A DNA stretch of 64,000 nucleotides, taken from positions 62,001 through 126,000 of the forward strand of contig CAWFYJ010000001.1 in the NCBI GenBank assembly GCA_963820055.1, given 5' to 3'. Below, in pieces: positions 54,103-63,389 of the stretch. A program made the position numbers and the translations under genes. Each line of letters opens with the position of its first letter. Position 1 is the first letter of the stretch. The notes under the pieces were generated by a model. The model had not been told where the DNA came from. It made no database searches and worked only from the letters and a program-made list of their open reading frames with translations. This DNA is from RHKX01 sp963820055 (GTDB taxonomy: Bacteria > Actinomycetota > Thermoleophilia > Solirubrobacterales > 70-9).

Positions 54103-55881
54103 ATGTCGACAACCGAGAGTGCCCCGACCGAGCCCGCCGCAGCCGCCGACGATCAGCTTCCCGGCGACGGGTTGATCCTCGACCCGAACGCTCCGGGATT
54201 CGAGCACCTCGAGGCCGGCGACCGCGCCGCGATCGAGGCGACGATCGCCTGGTTCGAGGACCGGGGCAAGGTCGCCCTCAAGGATGCCGACCGCGAGCAT
54301 CGCTGGTACTCCGACTTCCTCGCCTTCCAGGCGCAGGAGGGGATCTTCTCCCGGTTCCTGACCCCGGCGCGCGACGGCGGCGGCGATCCCGAACGGCGCT
54401 GGGACACGCAGCGGATCTGCGCCTTCAGCGAGGTGTCGGCGTTCTACGGTCTCTCCTACTGGTACACGTGGCAGGTCACGATCCTCGGGCTCGGGCCGAT
54501 CTTCCAGTCCGAGAACGAGGCCGCGCGAGCCCGGGCGGCGCGGCTGCTCGAGGGCGGCGAGATCTTCGCGTTCGGGCTCTCCGAGCGAGCCCACGGAGCC
54601 GACATCTACTCGACCGACATGGTCCTCTCCCCGGTCGGCGACGGCTGGGTCGCCAACGGCGGCAAGTACTACATCGGCAACGGCAACGAGGCGGCGATGG
54701 TGTCGGTGTTCGGCCGGGTCGAGGGCATCGAGGGGCCGGACGGCTACGCCTTCTTCGCGGCCGACTCGCGCCATCCCAACTACGACCTGATCCGCAACGT
54801 CGTCAACTCCCAGAACTACGTGAGCCAGTTCGAGCTTCGCGACTACCCGGTGACGCCGGAGGACATCCTCCACACCGGCCCCGGCGCCTTCGACGCTGCC
54901 CTGAACACGGTCAACATCGGCAAGTTCAACCTCGGGTTCGCGTCGATCGGGATCTGCGAGCACGCCCTCCACGAGGCGATCACCCACGCCGACTCGCGGA
55001 TCCTCTACGGGATGCGGGTGACCGACTTCCCGCACGTCCGTCAGGCGTTCACCGACAGCTACGCCCGGCTGATCGCGATGAAGCTGTTCGCCGATCGCGC
55101 GATCGACTACATGCGGGTCGCTTCGCCCGAAGATCGCCGCTACCTGCTCTTCAACCCGCTCACGAAGATGAAGGTGACGATGGAGGGCGAGCGCGTCATC
55201 GACGAGCTCTGGGACGTGATGGCGGCGAAGGGCTTCGAGCGCGACATGTTCTTCGAGATGGCCGCCAAGGACATCCGCGGGCTGCCGAAGCTCGAGGGCA
55301 CCGTCCACGTGAACATGGCGCTGGTCCTCAAGTTCATGGCCTCCTACCTGTTCAACCCCGACCCCGACCTGGCGCCGCCGGAGCGCACGCTCGCGGCCGG
55401 CGACGACGAGTTCCTGTTCCGGCAGGGGCCGGCGCGCGGCCTCGGGAAGATCCGCTTCAGCGACTGGCGCGCCGCTTTCGAGCCGTTCGCCGGCGTCCCG
55501 AACGTCGCCCGCTTCGCGGAGCTGGCGGAGTCGTTCAAGGGCCTGCTCGTCGATGCGGCGCCCGGCGAGGATCAGCAGAAGGACCTCGACTACCTGCTGA
55601 CGCTCGGTGAGCTGTTCACGCTGATCCCCTACGCACAGCTGATCTGCGAGCAGGCGAAGTTCGTCGGCCTGCCCGCCGACACGCTCGACCAGATCTTCGA
55701 CGTGCTGATCCGCGACTTCTCCGCCTACGCCGTGCAGCTGCACGGCAAGACGTCGGCGACGGCCGCCCAGGCCGACTGGGCCCGCGGGGCGATCACCCGC
55801 CCGGTCGGCGACGGCGAGCGCTTCGACTCCGTGTTCGGCAAGGTCCGCGGGCTGGCGGGGACCTACGAGATGCGTGCGTAG
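54103..55881 (+). CDS. Acyl-CoA dehydrogenase-family flavoprotein
   Basis: A 592-residue protein of the acyl-CoA dehydrogenase superfamily. FAFGLSERAHGAD is the substrate-binding loop, GWVANGGKYYIGNGNEA the flavin-binding block and FNLGFASIGICEHAL a later helix. An acidic Ala/Pro-rich leader of about 25 residues precedes the fold. Length exceeds that of common short-chain enzymes; the C-terminal 200 residues are an extra helical region. Substrate is probably a long acyl-CoA or a steroid-like thioester. It starts 23 bases after ppk2 and is convergent with a beta-lactamase-fold gene (19-base overlap). Confidence 0.85.
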   Translation: MSTTESAPTEPAAAADDQLPGDGLILDPNAPGFEHLEAGDRAAIEATIAWFEDRGKVALKDADREHRWYSDFLAFQAQEGIFSRFLTPARDGGGDPERRWDTQRICAFSEVSAFYGLSYWYTWQVTILGLGPIFQSENEAARARAARLLEGGEIFAFGLSERAHGADIYSTDMVLSPVGDGWVANGGKYYIGNGNEAAMVSVFGRVEGIEGPDGYAFFAADSRHPNYDLIRNVVNSQNYVSQFELRDYPVTPEDILHTGPGAFDAALNTVNIGKFNLGFASIGICEHALHEAITHADSRILYGMRVTDFPHVRQAFTDSYARLIAMKLFADRAIDYMRVASPEDRRYLLFNPLTKMKVTMEGERVIDELWDVMAAKGFERDMFFEMAAKDIRGLPKLEGTVHVNMALVLKFMASYLFNPDPDLAPPERTLAAGDDEFLFRQGPARGLGKIRFSDWRAAFEPFAGVPNVARFAELAESFKGLLVDAAPGEDQQKDLDYLLTLGELFTLIPYAQLICEQAKFVGLPADTLDQIFDVLIRDFSAYAVQLHGKTSATAAQADWARGAITRPVGDGERFDSVFGKVRGLAGTYEMRA

Positions 55882-57197
55882 TTCGGCACCTTCGGCATCT
55901 CGCTCGTGATCCGCTGCATCGTGCCGAGGAAGCGGTGCACCTCGGGGTAGAGGACCGGCTTGCCGTTGTTGAGGACGGCCACCGAGATCGCCCGCTCGGG
56001 GTCGGCCCAGGCGAGCATGTTCGTGAAGCCCAGGTGGCCGAAGGCGTGCTGGGTGTCGAGGCCGTAGAGGCTCAGGACCCGGGCGCCGAGCATCAGGCCG
56101 TATGAGAAGCGCGTCGGGAACGCGAGCGAGAGGTCCATCTCGAGGTGCGAGCGCTCGACGAGGGCGCGGCGGATCGTCTCCGTCTCGATGACCCGCACCC
56201 CGTCGAGCTCGCCGCCGCAGCGCATGACCTCGAAGAAGCGGGAGAGCTCGTTGGCGGTCGTGACCGTGTTCGCCGCCGGGACGATCCCGGTCAGGTAGCG
56301 GGGATCGTTGGTCGTCTCGACGAGGTCGTCGAGGCCGATCCCGAGCGCGCGGGCGAGCAGAGTCGAGAGCGGCGGGGCGGTGCGCGGACCGGTGATGTAG
56401 TTGGTGGCCACGGTGTCGACGTCGGCCGGATCGACGCCGTAGTTGGTCCAGCGGAAGCCGAGCGGCTCGAGGAACTCCTCGGCGAGCACCGTCCGGATGT
56501 CGTGCCCGGTGGCCTGGCGGACGACCTCGCCGAGGATGAACCCCCCGGAGACGGCGTGGTAGGCGAGCTGGGTGCCGGGAAGCATCACCGGCTTCGCATC
56601 GCAGAGGACCTCGCGGAGATAGTCGTGGTCGTCGATGTTGTCGAGGTCGAGCGCTTCGCGAGGCAGGTTCGGGACGCCGGCCCGGTGAGCGAGGACGTGG
56701 CCGATCGTGATCCCGCGCTTGCCGTGGCGCTCGTAGCCGGGGATGTGCTCGGCGATCGGGTCCTCGAGGTGGAGGACGCCCTTTTCGCAGAGCTTGTGGA
56801 TGACGAACGCGGTGATCGCCTTCGAGGTCGAGTAGACGCAGAACGGCGTCTCGGGCGTGGCGAGGGTCTTCTCGACATCACCGCCGTCGCGCGGGCCGTT
56901 GCCGTGGCTGTGGCCGACAGCGCGGTCGAGGATCACCTCGCCGTTCCGGCGGACGCAGACCTGCATGGCCGGATGGACCCCACTGCGGTACCAGTCGAGC
57001 GTCGCTTTCCAGATCGCCTCGACGTTGCGGCGCTCGACCCCGCCCGCCTCGGGCTCGGCCTCGTCGCCGATCGTGGTGACGGCGTCGATGTCCTTCGGGA
57101 TCCGGACCCGGCGCAGCGGGTCCGGCACGACCGGAAGGCGCGGGACCGTCGGCAACCGGTTCAGCGCCGCCAGTCCGGTCGACAGGGTGGGCATCAC
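55863..57197 (-). CDS. Serine hydrolase (class C beta-lactamase fold)
   Basis: A 444-residue hydrolase of the beta-lactamase/esterase family. The nucleophile is in FCVYSTSKAITA (S-x-x-K), the second motif is LAYHAVSGGFILG and the third, HAFGHLGFTN (H-x-G), replaces the K-T-G of true beta-lactamases. The enzyme is probably an esterase or lipase (LipE/EstB-like). No signal peptide is obvious. It lies 30 bases after the SDR gene on the same strand; together with acyl-CoA dehydrogenase they form a lipid-like catabolic set. Confidence 0.88.
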   Translation of the reverse strand: MMPTLSTGLAALNRLPTVPRLPVVPDPLRRVRIPKDIDAVTTIGDEAEPEAGGVERRNVEAIWKATLDWYRSGVHPAMQVCVRRNGEVILDRAVGHSHGNGPRDGGDVEKTLATPETPFCVYSTSKAITAFVIHKLCEKGVLHLEDPIAEHIPGYERHGKRGITIGHVLAHRAGVPNLPREALDLDNIDDHDYLREVLCDAKPVMLPGTQLAYHAVSGGFILGEVVRQATGHDIRTVLAEEFLEPLGFRWTNYGVDPADVDTVATNYITGPRTAPPLSTLLARALGIGLDDLVETTNDPRYLTGIVPAANTVTTANELSRFFEVMRCGGELDGVRVIETETIRRALVERSHLEMDLSLAFPTRFSYGLMLGARVLSLYGLDTQHAFGHLGFTNMLAWADPERAISVAVLNNGKPVLYPEVHRFLGTMQRITSEMPKVPNYARIS

Positions 57198-57227
57198 TTC
57201 AGCTCCGCCCCCCGGCGGTACGCGTCG

Positions 57228-58109
57228 TCAGCCCTTCGTCGCGGTCTGCTCAGAGTCGGCCGCCTCGGACGTGCTGTGGGCGGCGCGATCCTCGTAGGCC
57301 GCGCGCTCGTTCTCGTCGACCTCGGCGAGAACCTTGTCGGCCTTCATGAACCGGGCGATCGCCTCGCGTCCGCTGCGCGGGACGAGGTTGAGGATCACCG
57401 AGATGCCGGCCGACGACTTCGGGACCCAGACGTCGAAGCGGTTGGTCTCGATCGCCTCGACGATCGCCTCGGCGACCTCCTCGGGCTCGAGCTTCTTGAC
57501 GCCTCGGGTGTCGGTGAGGCCGCTGCCGAGCTCGGTGTTGACGACGGCGGGCATGACGCACGAGACCTCGATGCCCTTGTCGATGTTCTCGAGCCTGACC
57601 GCCTCGCTGAGGCCGACGACGGCGTGCTTGGTGGCGCAGTAGGTCGCGCCGCCCGGCAGGCCCGCCTTGCCGGCCTGGCTGGCGATGTTGACGATGTGGC
57701 CACTGCCCCTCGGGACCATCCGCTCGAGGGCGAGCTTCGTCCCGAAGATGACGCCGTGGAGGTTGATGTCGACCATCGTCTTGGCGGTCTCGTCGGTCTC
57801 CTCGACGAACGGGCCGACGGGCATGATCCCGGCGTTGTTGATCAGCACGTCGATCGGCCCGAGCTCCTTCTCGGCGTTGTCGAGGAAGCGGCTGAACGAC
57901 TCGCGATCGGTGACGTCGAGCTCGAGCGCGACGGCGTGACCACCGAGCTCCGCCGCCGTCTGCTCGGCGAGTGCGAGATCGAGATCGCCGATGGCGACCC
58001 GTGCGCCACGACGGATCAGCGACTGCGCGGTGCACTTGCCGATCCCGCGGGCACCGCCCGTGATCGCTACGACCTTCCCCGCTACCGACTTGACCTGCTT
58101 ACGCGCCAC
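57228..58109 (-). CDS. SDR-family oxidoreductase
   Basis: A 293-residue short-chain dehydrogenase. VVAITGGARGIGKCTA is the nucleotide-binding motif (residues 13-28), NNAGIMPVG follows, and YCATK gives the catalytic Tyr and Lys near 163 and 167. The Asp after the second strand (IGDLDL) suggests NAD rather than NADP. The C-terminus carries an extra charged tail of 30 residues. It is upstream of the serine hydrolase gene. Confidence 0.9.
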   Translation of the reverse strand: MARKQVKSVAGKVVAITGGARGIGKCTAQSLIRRGARVAIGDLDLALAEQTAAELGGHAVALELDVTDRESFSRFLDNAEKELGPIDVLINNAGIMPVGPFVEETDETAKTMVDINLHGVIFGTKLALERMVPRGSGHIVNIASQAGKAGLPGGATYCATKHAVVGLSEAVRLENIDKGIEVSCVMPAVVNTELGSGLTDTRGVKKLEPEEVAEAIVEAIETNRFDVWVPKSSAGISVILNLVPRSGREAIARFMKADKVLAEVDENERAAYEDRAAHSTSEAADSEQTATKG

Positions 58110-58178
58110 GACCGGGCTCCTCTCCTCGTTTGAAAACCGTGTCGTCCATCATCCCGCAACGGGGCCGGCGGCGCTGAG

Positions 58179-59324
58179 TCAGGAGCCGAGCACGGCGACG
58201 GCAAGGGCCAGCGCGACCGCCGCCCGGTCCTCGAGCGAGTCGACGAGCAGGTGCTCCGCGGGCGAGTGCGCGGCGGCGCCGAGCGGCCCGAGGCCGTCGA
58301 TCGCCAACGGCAGGTGAGGGGCGAGGTTGCTCGCGTCGCTGGCGCCGCCGCGGGAGGCGCCGACGATCGGGCGACCGAGGATCCGCGAAGCCCGCTCGAG
58401 CGGGCCCTCGGCGGCCGCGCCCATGTCCATCCCGGGCCAGAGTCGAAGCCGCTCGACGGTCAGCCCGACGCCGTCGATCTCGTCCGGGATCGACGCGATC
58501 ACCGGCTCGAAGCTCGCCTCGTCGTCAGCTCGCATGTCGACGGAGAGTTCACCGCCACCCGGCACCACGTTGATTCCCTCGCCGGCGCTGATCATCGTCG
58601 GCACGACGCTGAGCGCCTCATCGCCGGAGGGGTCGTGACGGGCCGCGAGCGAGGTCGCGACCGCGGCGAGCGCGAGCAGGGCGTTGCGGCCGGCGTCGGG
58701 ATTGGCGCCGGCATGGGCGGCGATGCCGGTCGCGACGACGCGGATGGCGGCGGCGGCCTTGCGGCGCACGACGACCGCCTCCTCGCAGTCGCGGGTGCGC
58801 TCGCCGCCCTCGAAGCAGAGGCATGCGTCGAAGTCCGCGAACCGCGGGCCGTGGGCGAACGGCTCGGTCCGGAACTCCTCGTCGTTGACGAGCAGCAGCG
58901 CGACCTCCTCGAAACGGTCCGGGACCTCGGCGAGTGCACGCAGGACACCGAGCGAGAGCGCCACCCCACCCTTCATGTCGATCGTGCCGGAGCCGATCAG
59001 GCTCTCGCCGTCGCGCTCGGTCGAGCGATGGCTGTCGTGGGAGATGACGGTGTCGAGGTGTCCGACGAGCAGCAACTTGCCGGTGCCCTCGCCGCTCAGC
59101 CGCGCGACCAGGTCGGGGGCATGGGCGGGCGAAGAGCAGGGGATGCGCTCGACGGCGACCGAGTCGGGCAGCATCGAGGTGACGAGCCCGACGATCTCCT
59201 CGGCGGCGCGTGCGTCGCCCGAAGGCGTCGAGACGGCGACGAGCTGCTCGATCTCGGGGAGCGCTCGGGCGGCGATCGCCGCGGCCCAGCGCGCTCGCCA
59301 CTCGCTGTCGTCGTTCGCAGGCAT
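58179..59324 (-). CDS. M20-family metallopeptidase
   Basis: A 381-residue zinc-dependent amidohydrolase of the M20/carboxypeptidase G2 group. LLLVGHLDTVIS has the first His and catalytic Asp, IGSGTIDMKGGV the bridging Asp, LLVNDEEFRTEPF the general-base Glu, and AHAGANPDAGRNA the dimer-domain His. The enzyme removes an acyl or amino acid group from peptides or N-acyl amino acids; substrate unknown. It is divergent from the MBL hydrolase, with about 60 bases between the starts. Confidence 0.9.
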   Translation of the reverse strand: MPANDDSEWRARWAAAIAARALPEIEQLVAVSTPSGDARAAEEIVGLVTSMLPDSVAVERIPCSSPAHAPDLVARLSGEGTGKLLLVGHLDTVISHDSHRSTERDGESLIGSGTIDMKGGVALSLGVLRALAEVPDRFEEVALLLVNDEEFRTEPFAHGPRFADFDACLCFEGGERTRDCEEAVVVRRKAAAAIRVVATGIAAHAGANPDAGRNALLALAAVATSLAARHDPSGDEALSVVPTMISAGEGINVVPGGGELSVDMRADDEASFEPVIASIPDEIDGVGLTVERLRLWPGMDMGAAAEGPLERASRILGRPIVGASRGGASDASNLAPHLPLAIDGLGPLGAAAHSPAEHLLVDSLEDRAAVALALAVAVLGS

Positions 59325-59383
59325 GCGGGCCGCGGAACCTACAGGCGCTGATAGCTTGACCGCGGGCCGGCGACGGCCCGCTC

Positions 59384-60439
59384 ATGGGCACGACCATCGG
59401 AGAGAGAACCCCGCTCGGGGACCCGGTCGCCTTCGACGGCGGCCTCGTCGAGCTCGCCGACCGGACCTGGGGATGGGTGCAGCCCAACGGCGGCCTCGGT
59501 GAGTCGAACGCCGGCCTCGTCGTCGGCGACGGTGAGGCGCTGCTGGTCGACACGCTCTGGGACGAGCGGTTGACGGCGGTGATGCTTGCCGCGATGGAGC
59601 CTGTCCTCGAGCGCTCCGGCGCCCCGATCGCGCAGCTTTTCAACACCCACGGCGACGGCGACCACTGGTACGGCAACGGACTGCTCGGCGCCGGCGTCGA
59701 GATGATTGCGAGCAGCCCCGCCGTCGAGCAGATGCGCGCCGAGCCGCCGTCGCTTCTGACCCGAATGTCGCCGGTCGTCACCGCATCGGACTTGCTCGGC
59801 AAGGTGCCACTCCTCCCCCGGGCGGATCGGATGCGGGGGCTCGGAGCGTTCGGGCGGATGCTGGGCGCCTACGAGTTTGAAGGCATCCACCCGCGGGTGC
59901 CCGATCGCTCGTTCACGACCGACGCGAAGCTCGAGGTCGGCGGGCGGGCGGTCGAGCTGACCTTCGTCGGGCCGGCGCACACGATCGGCGACGCGATCGC
60001 CTGGGTGCCCGACGCCAGGACCGTCTACGCCGGCGACATCCTCTTCAACGAGGCGATGCCGATCATGTGGGCCGGTCCGGTCGGGAACTGGATCGGCGCG
60101 CTCGAGCGGATCGAGTCCCTCGAGCCCGATGTCGTCCTCGGCGGCCACGGGCCGGTCGGTGACCTCGCGGCGGTCGTGGCAATGCGCGACTACTGGACCT
60201 GGCTCCGCGACGAGGTTCGCGCCGCGGGCGAGAACGCTGACGCGATGTCGCTGGCCGAGCGGCTGATCCGCTCGCCCGAATTCGACCCCTACCGGTCGTG
60301 GAGCAACCCCGAGCGGACGCTCGTCAACGTCGCCCGGATCGCCGCGACCGAGCGGGGCGGCGCGAGCGAGATCGGGACCGGCGAGCGGATTCGGTTGGTC
60401 GCCGGCATGGGGGCGTTGGGCGAACGGTTGGCGCGGTAG
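59384..60439 (+). CDS. MBL-fold metallo-hydrolase
   Basis: A 351-residue protein. The metal motif is FNTHGDGDHWYGN (H-x-D-x-D-H type), further ligands are in FVGPAHTIGDA (His) and VYAGDILF (Asp), and VVLGGHGPVGD gives the last His. The beta-lactamase-like fold hydrolyses esters, thioesters or lactams; the specific substrate is open. A C-terminal 100-residue helical region may dimerise. It is divergent from the M20 gene. Confidence 0.88.
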   Translation: MGTTIGERTPLGDPVAFDGGLVELADRTWGWVQPNGGLGESNAGLVVGDGEALLVDTLWDERLTAVMLAAMEPVLERSGAPIAQLFNTHGDGDHWYGNGLLGAGVEMIASSPAVEQMRAEPPSLLTRMSPVVTASDLLGKVPLLPRADRMRGLGAFGRMLGAYEFEGIHPRVPDRSFTTDAKLEVGGRAVELTFVGPAHTIGDAIAWVPDARTVYAGDILFNEAMPIMWAGPVGNWIGALERIESLEPDVVLGGHGPVGDLAAVVAMRDYWTWLRDEVRAAGENADAMSLAERLIRSPEFDPYRSWSNPERTLVNVARIAATERGGASEIGTGERIRLVAGMGALGERLAR

Positions 60440-60483
60440 GACCGCCGGCGCAAGGCGGCAGGCGACGGCCGGTCCGCCCATGA

Positions 60484-60519
60484 CCACCGGCCTCCGGCTC
60501 TTCGGAGTTCGGCCGGCGG
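60484..60519. repeat. 36-nt interspersed repeat, copy B
   Basis: This is the exact reverse complement of 29004-29039. GGCCGGTCC and GGACCGGCC arms flank it more widely (about 60464 and 60532), so the element sits inside a larger hairpin. It lies in the gap between the MBL gene and the convergent P450 gene. Confidence 0.7.
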
Positions 60520-60598
60520 CCACGGCCGGACCGGCCTCAGGGGATTCCTGGTCGCGACGCAGCGGCGCCTCCCGGGCGCGAGTGAGCGGGCGGGAGCC

Positions 60599-60620
60599 TC
60601 CCCCTCACTGCCCAATTGCC
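60599..60620 (+). repeat. 22-nt interspersed repeat, copy 2
   Basis: It matches 19793-19814 at 21 of 22 positions on the same strand, about 20 bases before the P450 stop. I see no gene in 60440-60639. Confidence 0.55.
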
Positions 60621-60639
60621 GAACGAGCTATCGGTCCGG

Positions 60640-61998
60640 TCAGGGCGTCAGCGAAGCAGCAGCCTGGGCGGGTTCCCCGGCCTCTTCGCGGTCGGCCCTG
60701 TCCGTCAGGACGGCCTGGGCTCCCTCGGAGGGGACGACAGTGATCATCCGGCGGCGGTGGGCCTCGAGGCCGGCGCCGCCGGCGCGGACCTCCATCCGCG
60801 AGAGGATCGCGCGGAGGACGATGTCCATCTCGAGCAGCGCGAAGCTGGCGCCGACGCAGCGGCGGCGGCCGCCTCCGAAGGGGATCCAGGTGTAGGTGCC
60901 GGGTTCCTCGTCGAGGAAGCGCTCGGGTCGGAAGGCGTAGGGATCGGGGTAGACGTCGGCGTCGTGGTGGACGAGGTAGACGTTCGGGCAGAGGTGGCAG
61001 CCGGGCTGGAAGGTGCGCCCGCCGATCTCGACCTCCCGCTTGACGAGTCGCGGCCCGGCGATCGACAGGACGGGCCGGCGACGCAGGGTCTCGCGGATCG
61101 TCGCCGTCACGTACTCGTCGCCGCCGGCGTCGACGTCGGCGGTCAGCCTGGCAAGGACGTCCTCGTTGCGGACGAGCCGCTCGAAGGCCCAGGAGAGCTC
61201 GGTCGCCGTGGTCTCATGACCGGCGACGAGCAGCGTCATCAGCTCGTCGCGGATCTCCGTGTCCGACATCGGCGAGTCGTCCTCGTGCCGGGCCTGGAGG
61301 AGCATCGAGAGGACGTCGTCGCGATCGGCCGCGTCGGCGCGGCGCTCATCGATCAGCCCCTGGATCTGCTCGTCGGCCTCCTCGCGGACGACGTTGAAGG
61401 CGGCGACCGACGGGATAACCCGCTCGAGTCGCTGGGCGAACGGCAGGAGGCTGACCGGACTCATCGCAAACTTCGTCATCTCGGTGACGAGCGCTCGCAG
61501 TCGCTCGAGCCGCTCACCCCGGTCGAGACCGAAGACCGCCCGGAGGATCACCTCGAGGGTCAGCGTCTGCATGTAGGGATGAAGTGGAACCCCCTCCCCC
61601 CTCGTCCAGGTCTCGACCTCGGCCTCGGCGACCTCGGCGACGATGCCGTGCAGCGCCTCCATCTTCTTCCCGTGGAAAGCCGGCAGCAAGAGCTTTCGCT
61701 GGGTCATGTGCCGGTCCTCGTCGAGCAGCAGGATCGAATTCGGACCGACGACCGGAAGCAGGATCGAGCTGCCCTCGCCGGAGTGGAGGACGTCGGCCGG
61801 CGCGGTGAAGATCTCCTTGAGGTCCTCGGGCCGGGAGAACATCACGAACGGGTCGATGCCGACCAGGTCGAGCGTGAAGGTCTTCCCGTATCGGGCGCGG
61901 CAGCGCTCGAGGTACGGGATCGGCCGCGTCTGCCACGCGAGCGACTGCCAGACCTGCGGTGCCCGGGGCCCGTCCGGCAGTTTCTGCGCGGCTCCCAT
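60640..61998 (-). CDS. Cytochrome P450
   Basis: A 452-residue P450 monooxygenase. The oxygen-binding motif is LVAGHETTATE, the E-x-x-R motif is IRETLRRRP, and the haem loop is FGGGRRRCVGASFA with the Cys ligand. The PERF block is FRPERFLDE. No transmembrane anchor is present, so it is soluble and needs external redox partners, which are not encoded nearby. The ATG at 61998 follows GAGG; one three codons earlier is possible. Substrate unknown. Confidence 0.95.
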   Translation of the reverse strand: MGAAQKLPDGPRAPQVWQSLAWQTRPIPYLERCRARYGKTFTLDLVGIDPFVMFSRPEDLKEIFTAPADVLHSGEGSSILLPVVGPNSILLLDEDRHMTQRKLLLPAFHGKKMEALHGIVAEVAEAEVETWTRGEGVPLHPYMQTLTLEVILRAVFGLDRGERLERLRALVTEMTKFAMSPVSLLPFAQRLERVIPSVAAFNVVREEADEQIQGLIDERRADAADRDDVLSMLLQARHEDDSPMSDTEIRDELMTLLVAGHETTATELSWAFERLVRNEDVLARLTADVDAGGDEYVTATIRETLRRRPVLSIAGPRLVKREVEIGGRTFQPGCHLCPNVYLVHHDADVYPDPYAFRPERFLDEEPGTYTWIPFGGGRRRCVGASFALLEMDIVLRAILSRMEVRAGGAGLEAHRRRMITVVPSEGAQAVLTDRADREEAGEPAQAAASLTP

Positions 61999-62064
61999 GT
62001 GCCTCAATCTAGCCGCACTGGCCGCTCGGCCAGTGCCACCTCGTCACACACCGCGCCGCCCGTG

Positions 62065-62901
62065 TCACCGCTTTCCGAGCCGCGTGAACGTGATCGTCGC
62101 GTCCATCCGCGTCTTGCCCGTCGTCTTCGGGGGCCCGCCCCAGGTCTGGACGTCGTTCGGGTAGTTCACCGTGCGCCCGATCTCGACCGTCGTCTTCTTG
62201 TGCTTCGGGTCGAGCAGCCTCCGGGACGAGATCTTCGTGCCCGCGGGCACGACGGCTCCAGCCCACTCACCCTGCGTTTCGGTCAATCCCATGTCGGCGT
62301 TGTACTGACCGCTCTCATCGCAGGCGGCGGGCAACGAGTGATAGCTGTCGCTGCTCGGCCAGAGCGCATCGGCGGCGAAGAAGAGGTGGTCGCCCTTCCC
62401 CGTGTTCGGAAGGCCCGTCGGGTAGGCGGGGTTCTCGACCTCGCCGATCTCCTTGCCGATGTAGGGCTCGACCTCGCCGTCCATGGTGCAGGTCGCGGTG
62501 CCGATCTCGTCGGACGGAGGGCCTTCGCCGCCGAACGGTCCCGCTCCGGACGGGCAGTCGGACATCTGGCTGTAGAGGATCCGGAAGTTGCGCTCGAGGT
62601 CGGCGTCCGCGCGGATCGCCAGCCCGTCGCCCTTCGCGAAGTGGAGCATCACGCCGCCCTTCACGGGCTTCAGCGTCACCTGCGACTTGCCGACGCTGCG
62701 GAAGTCGAGAGCCTGGCGCCCATCCTCGAACACCGGCCAGTCGCACAAAGGCGCGACCTGTTTCACGTACTTCCAGGTCGTCAGCTGCTCGCCCTTCACG
62801 GACATCAGGAACTTGGCGGGCTTCGGCTTCGCGGCGGCGGCGGGGCCGGCGGCGGCGAAGGCGACGGCGAGCGCCGTCACGCAGATCAGGGTCTTCTTCA
62901 T
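62065..62901 (-). CDS. Secreted hypothetical protein
   Basis: A 278-residue exported protein I do not recognise. A clear signal peptide (residues 1-23, ending PAAAA) precedes a beta-rich body with four cysteines (LCDWP, DCPSG, TCTMD, ACDES), which could form two disulphides. No lipobox, anchor or known motif is seen. AAGGGGAG gives a good ribosome site for the ATG at 62901. It lies between the P450 and VOC genes on the same strand. Confidence 0.8.
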   Translation of the reverse strand: MKKTLICVTALAVAFAAAGPAAAAKPKPAKFLMSVKGEQLTTWKYVKQVAPLCDWPVFEDGRQALDFRSVGKSQVTLKPVKGGVMLHFAKGDGLAIRADADLERNFRILYSQMSDCPSGAGPFGGEGPPSDEIGTATCTMDGEVEPYIGKEIGEVENPAYPTGLPNTGKGDHLFFAADALWPSSDSYHSLPAACDESGQYNADMGLTETQGEWAGAVVPAGTKISSRRLLDPKHKKTTVEIGRTVNYPNDVQTWGGPPKTTGKTRMDATITFTRLGKR

Positions 62902-63006
62902 GGGCTCCCCTTCGGAGTCGGATTGACTCCGTCACCCTCGCGGGGGATGTCGCCGCCGGCATCGGGGAGGTCCCCAATCCTCCGGGAGCGCGAGGTGGGT
63001 GGGTGC

Positions 63007-63378
63007 TCAGCCCGGCTGCTGGATCGAGAGGATGTTCTCGTCCGGGTCGTTGAACCAGGCGATCCGAGCACCGCTCGGCGAGGTCCAGACGAAGTCGTCC
63101 TGCGCCATGCTCTCGTACGTCCTGAACGCGACGCCGCATGCGCGCAGCGAATCCACGGCGGCGGAAATATCGGGCACCCTGAAGCCGAGCACCGTGTACG
63201 GAGCGCGGGCCGGCTCGTCGACGAGAGTCACTCGCAGGTCCACGCCTCCGGCTGAATAGACGTTCGCGAAAGCCGAGGATTCGGTCCGATCGAGGCCGAG
63301 GGTCTCGGCGTAGAAGCGATCGGAGCGTTCGAGATCACAGCTCCCGACGAAGGCGACGAGATCGGCTTCGGGGAGCAA
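63007..63378 (-). CDS. VOC-family (glyoxalase-like) protein
   Basis: A 123-residue protein with the paired beta-alpha-beta-beta-beta modules of the vicinal-oxygen-chelate fold. VAFVGSCDLERSDRFYAETLGL is split by the first module, and WTSPSGARIAWFNDPDENIL closes the second with an acidic ligand. The short length means a single-domain dimer. Function could be a lyase, a dioxygenase-like or a resistance protein. It starts 11 bases after the RTX-like gene. Confidence 0.85.
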   Translation of the reverse strand: MLPEADLVAFVGSCDLERSDRFYAETLGLDRTESSAFANVYSAGGVDLRVTLVDEPARAPYTVLGFRVPDISAAVDSLRACGVAFRTYESMAQDDFVWTSPSGARIAWFNDPDENILSIQQPG

Positions 63379-63389
63379 GGGGCAGCCGG

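Noticed and set aside
60616..63255. 879-residue plus-strand frame opposite the P450 and secreted protein genes
   Set aside because: No recognisable motif; it spans three real minus-strand genes and starts inside an intergenic repeat.
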